In this document: positions 35,892 to 45,172 of the stretch, piece after piece
Layout of the letters: the number at the start of each line of letters is the position of its first letter
Numbering within the stretch: the first letter of the stretch is position 1
Assembly: GCA_030065825.1 (NCBI GenBank)
Contig: JASJCY010000034.1
Span: 1-64,000 of the forward strand
Reading direction: 5' to 3'
DNA: 64,000 nucleotides
Source of the DNA: Nostocaceae cyanobacterium
Lineage (GTDB): Bacteria; Cyanobacteriota; Cyanobacteriia; Cyanobacteriales; Nostocaceae
Program-made: the position numbers and the translations under genes
Notes under the pieces: model-generated
What the model was told of the DNA's origin: nothing
Database searches by the model: none
Seen by the model: the letters and a program-made list of their open reading frames with translations, nothing else

Positions 35892-37967
35892 ATGCTGATT
35901 TGCCCTCAGTGTAAATTTGAAAACCCCCATACTCATAAATTCTGTCAGAACTGTGGCACATCCCTAACCCACAAGGTTTGCCCCCAATGCAGTGCTGATG
36001 TGGCTGTGAATGCAGAACGCTGTCACGAATGTGGTGCTTTTTGCGGCACAGTGTGGTTGGCAATTATTGCCAAGGAAGCCACTGTCACAAACACAACAAA
36101 CACAATAGTAGAAAGTAAGTCCCCAAATGAATTAGAAATTGTCAGGGAAGTAGGGAAAGTAGGGAAAGTAGGGAAAGTAGGGGAACTAGAGGAAGCGGGA
36201 GTAGAAAATACTTCTGCCTCCACCCCTGAAATTTCATCACAAGAACCCCTCTCACCCCTGTCGGTAGGCTCTTATTTAGATCCGCAGCAGCGCTATCAAG
36301 TGTTGGAACTGCTACCAGTAAGCGATAATATTGGCGCTAACACCGAAGCTTGTGTTCGCGTGTTAGATTGTCAACCTTATCAAATCACGCCCTTAGAGGC
36401 AATAAAAGCAAATCAACAACAGAATCAACAAGCTACTATTCCCAGCTTGGCTAAAGCTTATTTGGAATTACAATCCCAGGTGCATAAAGGAATACCACCT
36501 ATTCACGATGCTTGGCAGCACAAAAATATGCAGGTGGTATTAATTGAAGATCGCTCTTTTTGGGAGCATTTAATTGACCTGTGGAAAGATGAAACAACAA
36601 CTGCTTTGCAGATTGTGGACTGCTTTTATCAGATGACCCTACTTTGGGAAATTCTCGAACCACTAAATTGTCGTCAAAGTCTATTACAGTTATCCAATCT
36701 GTGCCTGGATGAAGACCAAGCACTAGCATTAGGACGTCTGATCGCAGAACCAGTGCAAGATATAGAACAGGTTGGCGAAAATGCCCCATCTGCAAGCAGC
36801 AAACCAATTAATATCCAAGCTTTAGGACGTGTTTGGCAATCGCTATTCCACAAGTCCCAACGAACTCTATTTGGTTCCATATTGCAGTTGTTAATGGATT
36901 TGGACGGAGGTCAGATTTTGGCGCTACCAGAGTTACAATCACGCCTAAAAGCGATCGCCAACGAATTCCAAGTCAACAACACTAATGTTGATCAAGGGAC
37001 GGAAAGCTTGCCAAAAGAAGACGAAGTTACTGCCACGATTACAGCCCCAGAATCAGAACCACCAGAGGAAATCACAGAAATCATCACAACTGGCGAGGAA
37101 ATGCCCACCATCGTCCTGCCAATGCAGTTAAGTAGCTTGGAAGATGCAGGATTAACAGATGTTGGACGTCAACGCAATCACAACGAAGACTATTTTGGAA
37201 TTGAAACCCAGATTAGCAAGCTGGATTTGCCTAAAAGCCACACGGTTTCTGCCCGTGGTTTGTATATTCTCTGTGATGGTATGGGGGGACATGCAGGTGG
37301 TGAAGTCGCCAGTGAATTGGCAGTAAACACCCTACGGCAATACTTTCACACCCATTGGACTGAAAACCAATTACCTCCAGAAGACATCATCCGCCAAGGA
37401 GTGCGTACAGCTAATCAGGCAATTTATCAACTCAATCAAGACGATGCCCGTTCTGGGGTTGGACGCATGGGCACTACTTTAGTTATGGTGTTAATCCAAA
37501 ACAATCAGGTAGCTGTAGCACATGTGGGAGATAGCCGCCTTTATAGCTTGACTCGCAAGCAAGGAGTGCAACAAATTACCATAGACCATGAAGTAGGTCA
37601 ACGGGAAATTGCTCGCGGAGTAGAAGCAAATTTGGCTTATGCCCGTCCCGATGCTTATCAACTCACTCAAGCCTTGGGTCCACGGGATGAAAGTACAATC
37701 AATCCCGATGTGAAATTTTTGCAAATCAATGAAGACACCCTTTTTGTTCTGGTGTCCGATGGTTTATCGGATAATGATTTAATCACAACCCACTGGGAAA
37801 CTCATCTACTTCCCCTGCTCAGTTCTAGCAGTAATTTGGAAAGCGGAGTTAAAGAATTAATTGATTTGGCTAACAAATATAATGGTCATGACAATATTAC
37901 AGCTGTCCTAATTCGTGCAAAAGTACGTCCCATGTCGGACAATCAAAAAGGACAGGTTGGTGGGTAA
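35892..37967 (+). CDS. Zinc-ribbon PP2C-type Ser/Thr phosphatase
   Basis: The 691-residue protein opens with a double zinc ribbon: Cys pairs at 4/7, 18/21, 30/33 and 44/47 (ICPQC, FCQNCG, VCPQC, CHECG). The middle (about 80-400) is acidic, low in motifs, and includes a GKV repeat (KVGKVGKVGKVGELEE). The PP2C domain at about 415-685 has the metal and phosphate motifs RNHNEDYFG, LCDGMGGHAGGE, GTTLVMVLI, VGDSRLY and LVSDGLSDND, so it should be active. It is followed after 128 bases by an FHA/zinc-ribbon/kinase gene on the same strand, a likely antagonistic pair. Confidence 0.92.
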   Translation: MLICPQCKFENPHTHKFCQNCGTSLTHKVCPQCSADVAVNAERCHECGAFCGTVWLAIIAKEATVTNTTNTIVESKSPNELEIVREVGKVGKVGKVGELEEAGVENTSASTPEISSQEPLSPLSVGSYLDPQQRYQVLELLPVSDNIGANTEACVRVLDCQPYQITPLEAIKANQQQNQQATIPSLAKAYLELQSQVHKGIPPIHDAWQHKNMQVVLIEDRSFWEHLIDLWKDETTTALQIVDCFYQMTLLWEILEPLNCRQSLLQLSNLCLDEDQALALGRLIAEPVQDIEQVGENAPSASSKPINIQALGRVWQSLFHKSQRTLFGSILQLLMDLDGGQILALPELQSRLKAIANEFQVNNTNVDQGTESLPKEDEVTATITAPESEPPEEITEIITTGEEMPTIVLPMQLSSLEDAGLTDVGRQRNHNEDYFGIETQISKLDLPKSHTVSARGLYILCDGMGGHAGGEVASELAVNTLRQYFHTHWTENQLPPEDIIRQGVRTANQAIYQLNQDDARSGVGRMGTTLVMVLIQNNQVAVAHVGDSRLYSLTRKQGVQQITIDHEVGQREIARGVEANLAYARPDAYQLTQALGPRDESTINPDVKFLQINEDTLFVLVSDGLSDNDLITTHWETHLLPLLSSSSNLESGVKELIDLANKYNGHDNITAVLIRAKVRPMSDNQKGQVGG

Positions 37968-38095
37968 TGGGTAATGGGTAATGGGTGAAATTATCAACTC
38001 CTAACTCCTAAATCCTAACAATTGGGCGCAAGCCGCAGCGCCCCTACAAATTCCCAACTCCTAATTGTTTTAACTAATACTTTTTATTTTGTAGT

Positions 38096-39307
38096 GTGGT
38101 TAGTCTGACCCTGTTAGAACCGCAAAAAAAAACACCACTCCAGCAGTGGAACTTTGAGAACCAATCCTTGATTAAAGTTGGTCGCTCAACGGATAATGAT
38201 GTCGTCATTAGTGATAATTTAGTTTCTCGCCATCACTTAGAATTAAGACAAATTAGTTCTACCGACGATGGTAGTTATTGGCAGGTCATCAATCATGGAA
38301 TCAATGGTACTTTCCTCAATGGTGTGCTGGTAAACAAAGACACTTTGCCAGATAATTCCTTGTTGCAACTAGCCAAGGGAGGTCCAATTCTCCAATTCAA
38401 GCTTCAGCAGCCAAGAATTACCCAAAGCCCTACTCCTGTGCTGCACGGTTGTACACACGAAGGAAACTCCCCTGAAAATCTATTTTGCATCCACTGTGGT
38501 CACCCCCTATCAGTACAACAGACAATTCGCCATTATCAAGTGTTACGCACTCTGGGACAAGGTGGTATGGGTACAACCTATTTGGCTTGGAATGCAGCAG
38601 CATTAAGTGCTGGACATCCGCAACTGCTGGTGTTAAAACAAATGAATGCTGATATGGCGAAAATTGCCAAAGCACGGGAATTATTTGAACGAGAAGCGCA
38701 TATTCTCCAGTCCCTAAACCATCCCGGCATTCCCAAATATTACGACTTTTTCGTCGAAGGTGGAAAAAAATACCTGGCGATGGAATTAATCCATGGAATA
38801 GACTTAGAAAGACTTGTGCTTACTAAAGGTCCAGTTACCCCACAGCAAGCAATAAATTGGATGATTCAAACCTGTGATATCTTGGATTATCTCCATAGCC
38901 AGGAACCACCACTGATTCACCGGGATATTAAACCTGCAAACCTAATGGTGCGCCATGCTGATAATCGCATAGTTGTACTAGATTTTGGAGCAGTCAAGGA
39001 AATTGGCACCGCACCAGGCACCCGCATTGGTGCTGAAGGATACTGCGCTCCTGAACAAGAACGGGGACAACCCTTGACTCAATCAGATTTGTATGCTGTC
39101 GGACCAACCCTGATTTTCCTACTCACTGGCGAAAATCCTTTTAAGTTTTATCGCCTGCGGGGACGAAATTTCCATTTTAATGTGGATAGAATTCCCACCA
39201 TTACCCCCAAATTGAAAGAGGTAATTGAGCAGGTCACACAAACATTACCACGGGAGCGCTATCAAACAGCAAAGGAATTGGCAAAAGCTTTAGCTGATTG
39301 CTTGTAG
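38096..39307 (+). CDS. FHA/zinc-ribbon Ser/Thr protein kinase
   Basis: Starts at GTG 38096; 403 residues. An FHA domain covers about 20-100 (KVGRSTDNDVVISD, LVSRHHLEL, NGTFLNGVLV). A single zinc ribbon follows (CTHEGNSPENLFCIHCG, about 118-134), then a Hanks-type kinase domain at about 145-400: GQGGMGTTYLAW, VLKQMN lysine, HRDIKPANLM catalytic loop, LDFGAVKE, and the APE-like segment CAPEQERGQ. No membrane segment or PASTA repeats. Probably the kinase counterpart of the PP2C protein encoded just upstream, with the FHA domain reading the phosphothreonine product. Confidence 0.93.
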   Translation: MVSLTLLEPQKKTPLQQWNFENQSLIKVGRSTDNDVVISDNLVSRHHLELRQISSTDDGSYWQVINHGINGTFLNGVLVNKDTLPDNSLLQLAKGGPILQFKLQQPRITQSPTPVLHGCTHEGNSPENLFCIHCGHPLSVQQTIRHYQVLRTLGQGGMGTTYLAWNAAALSAGHPQLLVLKQMNADMAKIAKARELFEREAHILQSLNHPGIPKYYDFFVEGGKKYLAMELIHGIDLERLVLTKGPVTPQQAINWMIQTCDILDYLHSQEPPLIHRDIKPANLMVRHADNRIVVLDFGAVKEIGTAPGTRIGAEGYCAPEQERGQPLTQSDLYAVGPTLIFLLTGENPFKFYRLRGRNFHFNVDRIPTITPKLKEVIEQVTQTLPRERYQTAKELAKALADCL

Positions 39308-39399
39308 GGAATATTGGGAGATGGGGAGACGGGAAGTAGTAAATGTTCATACTTTACCCATTACCCATTACCCATTACCCATTACCTATTACCTATTAC

Positions 39400-39618
39400 C
39401 TATTCTTCATCCCAAGCGTCTACGGCTAGTAATTCGCTAATTGGATCTTGCATACTAAACCCAAAATCTTGCAGTTCCTGTTTCCAGTGCTGCCATTCAT
39501 CACCATAGAGCAACGCAATTTTCCAAATGCTGTCACTTGGCTTGATAATTTTGGATTCGACAAGGGAACGCACATTACGTTGCAACTTCACCATTGGGTG
39601 AATTACTTGCTGAGTCAT
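39400..39618 (-). CDS. DUF4327 family protein
   Basis: The 72-residue protein opens MTQQVIHPMVKLQRNVRSLV, then ESKIIKPSDSIWKIALLYGD, and ends MQDPISELLAVDAWDEE. I recognise this as the small cyanobacterial DUF4327 family. It is helical, cytosolic and of unknown role. It is convergent with the kinase gene. A further open stretch (39633-39797) ends 15 bases upstream on the same strand. Confidence 0.7.
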   Translation of the reverse strand: MTQQVIHPMVKLQRNVRSLVESKIIKPSDSIWKIALLYGDEWQHWKQELQDFGFSMQDPISELLAVDAWDEE

Positions 39619-39632
39619 AACCTAAATTAAGT

Positions 39633-39797
39633 TCAGATTTCCTTTGGTAAATACTTGATCAAAACTGCTTTCCGTTGTGCAATTTTGCCGTCTGCGTAGA
39701 GTTGTACTTTGGCAAAGCGAGTCTTAACTCCTCTAATATACCATAACTGTCTCCACAGGTGTGACGGTGAAACCTTGTTTTGTACGGTAATTACTAC
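39633..39797 (-). CDS. Possible small gene or decayed frame upstream of DUF4327
   Basis: An open stretch of 54 codons has protein-like sequence (HLWRQLWYIRGVKTRFAKVQ, then LYADGKIAQRKAVLIKYLPK) but no ATG, GTG or TTG in its first half, and it is bounded by a TAG. In another frame a Met at about 39806 opens MLGSNYRTKQGFTVTPVETV. The two together would need a frameshift. So it is either a real gene with an unusual start or a damaged one. Confidence 0.3.
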   Translation of the reverse strand, partial: VVITVQNKVSPSHLWRQLWYIRGVKTRFAKVQLYADGKIAQRKAVLIKYLPKEI

Positions 39798-40736
39798 CTA
39801 ACATATCAAGATTTATCTGGCTGTCGTTGTTGTTGGCGCTGATTGCAACAATGGAAAGTTATGGGACTAATTGCACATATCGTCAGCGTGAAGAAAAATA
39901 GTACAATCCAATTTTTTTTTACTACCACAATAGTTTTAAAATTTTCTCCCCACCACAGTAGACTTATTGGCGGGAGACTCCCAAACATTACTATTTGGGT
40001 TCTTGCTACCCTGCATCTAACACTACTCCTACGGAGAATCCTCCGCGAAGACGTACATAGCAACTGCCTCTACGCTGGAAACGTTTTCGGTCTTACGTTG
40101 GCTCCACAGGGTTTGGCTTTCGCCTTTGGAGGCTAACCTACATACATTTAGATTCTAGCATTATTCATGCATGACCTAATTGTTAATTCGTGAATCACCC
40201 ATAGAAAAAGGATGTTTTACGGTTTTTTAGCGATCGCTAGTTTCACTCAAAATGGTGAAACTTTTTATAGATTATCGCAAACCCCCACTTATGGTTAAGC
40301 CTAACACAAATTTTAATAAAAGTTTAATGAAAACCACTATTTGCTTTTGAGCAAGTAATGGACAATAGTTGCAATTGATACTTGACTATCAAAGATGAGG
40401 TTGTTAACCAACTGTCCTTTGGGAATCTCTCTTGAAAGCTGTCTGGGCAGTAATTAAGTATATAATAATACATTATTTTCAAAATTTACAGGGGTTATTT
40501 TAATTAAACTAACAACTTGCACTTCCAAAAAGGATAACCAGGAGGCAGAGTCTCCAAACCCTAGTTACCAGGGTGACGCTGGTAACCAGAACATAGGGAT
40601 CTCTGGCTCTTCTTGAGAATGGTGCAAGTTATCAGATTAAAACTACTGAAAATATCGATGTAAGAGTAACACACTCTATTATTTTGATTTCCGGTGCAAA
40701 TTTTTTCAAAATCGCCAGATTTCAACCCAACCATGA
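39798..40736. other. Gene-free region with one MITE-like element
   Basis: No gene with convincing character is seen on either strand. A MITE-like element lies at 40514-40630. A HIP1 site (GCGATCGC) is at about 40230. The segment 40021-40136 is unusually GC-rich for an intergenic stretch and may be a further repeat copy. Confidence 0.5.
40514..40630. mobile_element. MITE-like element with AACTTGCAC ends and GTTACCAG hairpin core
   Basis: The ends AACTTGCACT (40514-40523) and GGTGCAAGTT (40621-40630) are inverted. The core holds the hairpin GTTACCAGGGTGACGCTGG followed by TAAC (one stem mismatch). 117 bp, same family as 48970-49087. Confidence 0.7.
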
Positions 40737-40752
40737 ATGATGGTTTCTAATG

Positions 40753-41094
40753 TAGGGGCGCATTGCGTGCGCCCTAAATATTTGTATTACCCGCGCCCTA
40801 AATATTTGTATTACCCACGCCCTAAATATTTGTATTACCCGCGCCCTAAATATTTGTATTACCCGCGCCCTAAATATTTGTATTACCCGCGCCCTAAATA
40901 TTTGTATTACCCGCGCCCTAAATATTTGTATTACCCACGCCCTAAATATTTGTATTACCCACGCCCTAAATATTTATATCACTCACGCCCTAAATATTAA
41001 TATCACTCACGCCCTAAATATTAATATCACTCACGCCCTAAATATTTATATCACCCACGCCCTAAATATTTGTATTACCCACGCCCTAAATATT
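40753..41094. repeat. REP palindrome extended by about 13.5 copies of a 24-bp tandem repeat
   Basis: The array opens with the REP GTAGGGGCGCATTGCGTGCG (40753 on) and continues with 24-base units (CGCCCTAAATATTTGTATTA plus CCCG) to about 41094. Late units vary (TTATATCACTCA). It reads as an open frame of Arg-Pro-Lys-Tyr-Leu-Tyr-Tyr-Pro units only because 24 is divisible by three. Its end joins a fragment of RAYT sequence at the same base as in the gene at 41336-42073. Confidence 0.9.
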
Positions 41095-41160
41095 CACAAT
41101 GTCATGTAGATGATTAGGCACCAAAATCCTATTTATCAGCGACCATTTTGTCAATTTTGA
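41095..41160 (-). pseudogene. Decayed RAYT transposase fragment
   Basis: CACAATGTCATGTAGATGAT and the following bases, then TTATCAGCGACCATTTTGTC, match 41815-41844 and about 41896-41920 of the RAYT gene, with the 50 bases between them deleted. The fragment follows the 24-bp array directly. Confidence 0.75.
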
Positions 41161-41335
41161 TTGTTGATAGGGTAATGATAATATTTTTCCTAATTAAAGA
41201 TCGATCATATTAGCGAGGTGTCAAATTATCGGATTTGGGCGCAGGGGATGCGTCGGTACCAGATTGGGCGCACGCAATATTGGGCGCACGCAATGCGCCC
41301 CTACGGGATATTTAAAATCGTCACTGGCATACAGT

Positions 41336-42073
41336 TTAAAAAAACAAATCTAAGCTCAATTCTTCTAAATTCTGATAATTTTGTAGATTATCTGGATCAT
41401 TTTTCCAGCGAGAAGGATTGTTAATAATATATTCTTGAACTGCTACCAGAGATTTTTCATCTCGAATAATCGACTCATAATAGTTTCGTTGCCAAATGGG
41501 AATATCGTGGCTGTGGCGAAGCAAATTAACACGTTTGCTAACAGCAGATTTAAACCCAGCAATAAATGATGATAAAGAATTGGGTTTTTGCCGTAGGGGC
41601 GCATTGCGTGCGCCCTGAATCTTTCCATTACCTACGCCCTGAATCTTTCCATTACCTACGCCCTGAATATTCTCATTACCTACGCTCTGAATATTCTTAT
41701 TACCTACGCCCTGAATATTCTTATTATCTACGCCCTGAATATTCTTATTATCTACGCCCTGAATATTCTGATTACCTACGTCTTGAATATTTCCATTACT
41801 TATGTCCTGAATAATCACAATGCCATGTAGATGATTAGGCATAATAATCCATTCATCTAATTGAAAATTTGGTCGAATTTCACTGGTACGTAGCCATTCA
41901 TCAGCGACAATTTTACCAATGTGATTTAGGTGCATCTGACCATTTTTTATTTCCCCAAACCAGCATTGCCGCTTGTATGTACAGATAGTAACAAAATATA
42001 TCCCTGCTTGGGAATAATCGTAATGTCTGAGGCGGATGGAACGACGATGATGTTTTTTGGGATCAAAATTCAT
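41336..42073 (-). CDS. REP-associated tyrosine transposase (RAYT) carrying an in-frame REP and minisatellite
   Basis: The 245-residue protein is a TnpA-REP/IS200-like Y1 transposase. RRSIRLRHYDYSQAGIYFVT opens it, the HUH-type pair is in MPNHLHGIVII (about residues 78-88), and the catalytic tyrosine is in IWQRNYYESIIRDE (about 195-208). Between these, at about 90-155, lie nine units of an 8-residue repeat (NIQGVGNK type, 24 bp each), ending in GARNAPLRQ, which is the translation of a REP palindrome. The insert keeps the frame, so the enzyme may still fold. Such enzymes move or process REP sequences. The neighbouring REP arrays on both sides fit that role. Confidence 0.85.
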   Translation of the reverse strand: MNFDPKKHHRRSIRLRHYDYSQAGIYFVTICTYKRQCWFGEIKNGQMHLNHIGKIVADEWLRTSEIRPNFQLDEWIIMPNHLHGIVIIQDISNGNIQDVGNQNIQGVDNKNIQGVDNKNIQGVGNKNIQSVGNENIQGVGNGKIQGVGNGKIQGARNAPLRQKPNSLSSFIAGFKSAVSKRVNLLRHSHDIPIWQRNYYESIIRDEKSLVAVQEYIINNPSRWKNDPDNLQNYQNLEELSLDLFF

Positions 42074-42102
42074 GTTGGTAAGTGATCATATTGTAGGGAT
42101 AT

Positions 42103-42282
42103 GGGCGCAGGCAATATTGGGCGCAGGCAATATTGGGCACACGCAATATTGGGCGCAGGCAATATTGGGCGCAGGCAATATTGGGCGCAGGTAATATTGG
42201 GCGCACGCAATGCGCCCCTACGAAATTGGACGCAGGCAATATTGGGCGCAGGTAATATTGGGCGCACGCAATGCGCCCCTAC
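42103..42282. repeat. 16-bp tandem array ending in REP palindromes
   Basis: Units of GGGCGCAGGCAATATT (16 bases) run from 42103 to two full REPs, GGGCGCACGCAATGCGCCCC (about 42200 and 42261). The second REP supplies the stop codon of the O-GlcNAc transferase gene on the other strand. A shorter array of the same kind is at 41237-41304. Confidence 0.9.
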
Positions 42283-44471
42283 TGTACGTATATCTGCCAC
42301 ATTTGCTGGTAAGCTTTCTCCATTTCCCGGGCAAATTTCTTACCATTCCATAAGGGTGATTTTTGTCTTGATTGTCGCAATTTCCAAGAAATTTGTTGTC
42401 TTAATTTTTCGTCTTTACCTAAGCGCACACCCCAGTCTACATATTCTTCATCTGTCCAAGCTATACCTTCTTCTACACCTACATTCATCATCATTGTATA
42501 GCTGTTACGGGCTGCAAATTGCTCTCCGACTCTTGTTACTAATGGTATACCCATCCACAGGGTTTCTAGGGTTGTTGTAGCACCGTTATAAGGATAAGTG
42601 TCTAATACCACGTCAGCAATGGCTAAATTAGCGCGATGTTCTGTGTCTGTTGGTGCGGTGGGTAGAAATCTTAAACGTTCTAAATCAACTCCTTCTGCTT
42701 CAGCAATTGGGGTAATAAAGTCTTTTAAATCTTGATGATTAGAACGATGACTTTTGAGGAGAAAATAACTATTAGGAACTTGTTTAATAATTTGCATTTG
42801 TAACCGGATATTATGGGGGTTACGTTTTAATCCAGTTTGACCACTATAATAAATAATCCCATCATCAGGAATATCTAAAGATTCTCTACTGATTGTTGGT
42901 GTTCCCACCGCAAATCCATCAATACCAATATAATTTTGTGGGAGTCGCCAAATCTTTTCTGTATAGTAATCTTGTGCTGATTCTGGTAATACGTAATTAT
43001 CAGCAATAAAATAATCAACTGTGGGGAAACCACTAGCGTCATAACCCAACCAACTAACTTGAATTGGTGCAGGTTTTAAGGCTAAAATCGCGCAAGATCC
43101 ATAGGAAGTTAAACTATCTAAATCAACTAAAATATCTATTTCATCTTGGTTAATTTTATCTGCCATTGCCACCATTGAGAGACATTCTTGATGAAAACGA
43201 TCACCAAATTCGTTTTTGTAAGCTTGTTGATGTGGATCGTAAATATTTTCTTTTAAAGAATATAAATAAATATCAAATTGTTGGCGATTATGATATTTTA
43301 ATAACCACCACGCTAAGAAACCAACAGAATGAGTACGGAAACATTCTGATAAATAACCTATTCTTAAAGGACGCTCACTCAGAGAAGGACGAAATGAATT
43401 GAAGCGTGTTTGATAATTATTGATATCTTCAGGAAAACTATTCCATAGCAGTTGTTGACATAAATCAGCTAATCCATTGCGAATTAATCTGTTTTCACTC
43501 GGATTATCTTCCATATACAGTAAATAGGAGCCTGTTGGTAAAATTCTAACTAAGCTTTCGCTATCTGTTTTACTTTTTGCAACATCGCATAAATATTTTT
43601 TATAAGTTTCGTAAATAGTAACTGATTTATCCCATTTTTCACAGGAAGTTAAGAAGGCTTCAAGTAAATAGTGATGACCAATAATTTTGTCTACTGGATC
43701 TTGAGTAAGTGATAAATATTTTTCTGCCCAATCAATAGATTCCTTAATATAATCTTTTCCTAATCTTTGTAGAGGAGAAATGATTTTTCTAATACAATCT
43801 AAATTATTAGGTTCTAAACGAAGAGCAAATTTGGCAAAATAAATGGCAACATGATTGTGAGAATAACGATAATAGGCTTCAGATTTTCTAGTCAGCAATT
43901 TAATAATACTTTTAGAAGGTGATAAATAAGGCATGAATGCCTCAATCAATTTATCTAAAAAGATAGGAGGAGTTACTGGATCGAGGTTAATTATTTTTTC
44001 AACAAGTAAAACCAGTAAAGTTTCATCAAAAATAGGGGGAGTTATTAATTCCGATAAATCTTCAATTAATTGATTAATATTTATTTCTATATCCTGAATT
44101 CCCAAATCTAGATTCAGAACAATAATTTTGAAGATATTATTAATATCATGAGGTAGGAATTCTCTGATATGTTGACGAATTACCCAGGCAAGTTTTTTAT
44201 TATCAGCCAATTCTTGCTGTTGGGCAGCATCGAATAATATATCCGTTAATTGTTGCAGCCATTTTTCTAATTCTTGCTCCCCAAATTCTAGAAAGGGAGT
44301 CATCCAAGTAATCTGTGCTTCTTCTTCTCTTCCTTCTAACAATAATGCTAATCCTAAATACCAATAATTAATAATCTTTCTAGGATTTTTACTAATGTTT
44401 TTTTCATGTTGTTGAATGCTCAACAAACTTTGGATTGAAGAAACTTGATTATCTAACTGGGTAGTGTTCAT
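42279..44471 (-). CDS. SPINDLY-type O-linked N-acetylglucosamine transferase
   Basis: This is a 730-residue GT41-family enzyme. The N-terminal 330 residues are helical and TPR-like but degenerate (YWYLGLALLLEGREEEAQIT). The catalytic region begins with RPLRIGYLSECFRTHSVGFL (about 365) and includes DILVDLDSLTSYGS, APIQVSWLGYDASGFPTVDY and the UDP-binding end GATTTLETLWMGIPLVTRVG. It should transfer GlcNAc or another sugar to Ser/Thr of proteins. Two pilin genes lie upstream on the same strand, so pilins are plausible targets. The final codons are CAG TAG GGG: the stop lies within a REP. Confidence 0.92.
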   Translation of the reverse strand: MNTTQLDNQVSSIQSLLSIQQHEKNISKNPRKIINYWYLGLALLLEGREEEAQITWMTPFLEFGEQELEKWLQQLTDILFDAAQQQELADNKKLAWVIRQHIREFLPHDINNIFKIIVLNLDLGIQDIEININQLIEDLSELITPPIFDETLLVLLVEKIINLDPVTPPIFLDKLIEAFMPYLSPSKSIIKLLTRKSEAYYRYSHNHVAIYFAKFALRLEPNNLDCIRKIISPLQRLGKDYIKESIDWAEKYLSLTQDPVDKIIGHHYLLEAFLTSCEKWDKSVTIYETYKKYLCDVAKSKTDSESLVRILPTGSYLLYMEDNPSENRLIRNGLADLCQQLLWNSFPEDINNYQTRFNSFRPSLSERPLRIGYLSECFRTHSVGFLAWWLLKYHNRQQFDIYLYSLKENIYDPHQQAYKNEFGDRFHQECLSMVAMADKINQDEIDILVDLDSLTSYGSCAILALKPAPIQVSWLGYDASGFPTVDYFIADNYVLPESAQDYYTEKIWRLPQNYIGIDGFAVGTPTISRESLDIPDDGIIYYSGQTGLKRNPHNIRLQMQIIKQVPNSYFLLKSHRSNHQDLKDFITPIAEAEGVDLERLRFLPTAPTDTEHRANLAIADVVLDTYPYNGATTTLETLWMGIPLVTRVGEQFAARNSYTMMMNVGVEEGIAWTDEEYVDWGVRLGKDEKLRQQISWKLRQSRQKSPLWNGKKFAREMEKAYQQMWQIYVQ

Positions 44472-44591
44472 TGAAAACTTTTAACTCGTTTTTAAATTTA
44501 TTACCAAGCGCAATTAAAATCTATTTAACAATTAAATCCTATGTAGGGAATAAACACTGTTAACCACTACAAGGATTTATAAAATCAGATA

Positions 44592-44631
44592 AAAATGCCA
44601 GATGAACTTTAATTCATCTAGCATTTTCAAC
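44592..44631 (-). terminator. Rho-independent terminator after the pilin gene
   Basis: On the minus strand, AAAATGCTAGATGAA and TTCATCTGGCATTTT form a stem with one mismatch around a short TTAAAG loop, followed by a T-rich tract. It begins about 17 bases after the stop of the pilin gene 44648-45172 and should separate it from the O-GlcNAc transferase gene. Confidence 0.85.
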
Positions 44632-44647
44632 AAGAAATAATTAAACT

Positions 44648-45172
44648 TTATTTCATCTCTTCTAGACTACCGTCAGTACATCCAGCTGCGGTATTAGTTA
44701 GTTCAGGAAGGGCAGGAGCTGCATTAGTACCCTGTACTCCTGTGGTCTGACAAGCAATAGCCGCAGTTTGTCCACTTGTGAGAATGGTAACACCACCAGA
44801 AAAGCCTTTGAGAGAAGCGAAATCTTTAGCTGTCGCTGTAATAGCGGTAGTGTTGACATCCGCAGCGGTGAGCGCATATGTATAGTGTGGAGAGTCAGTA
44901 GGAATACCAATTTGCAGATCATCAATAGTACCAGCAAACGATGAATTTTCAATCCGGTAAGACTGTTGCGCTCTGTTTACGGAACCAACATAGGTTTTTG
45001 CTTCAGACTGTTTAGCTTTTGCTGCTTGGTTCAAGAAAGAAGGTAATGCAATTGCAGAAAGAATACCGATGATGATGATTACAACCAACAATTCAATCAG
45101 GGTGAAACCTTCATTTTCTTTCTTTTTGTTAAGGATGTGGTTCAAAAACTTAGCTTTCAGTTCGGTTTTCAT
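44648..45172 (-). CDS. Type IV pilin-like protein (copy 1)
   Basis: The ATG at 45172 with an AAGGA box eight bases upstream gives 174 residues; the frame runs upstream to 45277 without a ribosome site. The prepilin signature KKKENEGFTLIELLVVIIII (cleavage between G and F, Glu at +5) is at about 17-36. The rest is a helical spine (AAKAKQSEAKTYVGSVNRAQ) and a Ala/Thr-rich globular head with two Cys pairs, including the C-terminal C...GCTDG. It is either a major pilin (PilA-like) or a minor one. A terminator follows. The head is Thr/Ser-rich, giving many sites for O-glycosylation. Confidence 0.92.
   Translation of the reverse strand: MKTELKAKFLNHILNKKKENEGFTLIELLVVIIIIGILSAIALPSFLNQAAKAKQSEAKTYVGSVNRAQQSYRIENSSFAGTIDDLQIGIPTDSPHYTYALTAADVNTTAITATAKDFASLKGFSGGVTILTSGQTAAIACQTTGVQGTNAAPALPELTNTAAGCTDGSLEEMK

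Noticed and set aside
40021-40136. Possible insertion sequence remnant in the GC-richer stretch
   Set aside because: No transposase motif or terminal repeats could be found by eye.
40737-41000. Open frame of Arg-Pro-Lys-Tyr-type repeats
   Set aside because: It is the 24-bp REP-associated array read in one frame; no start signal and no unique sequence.
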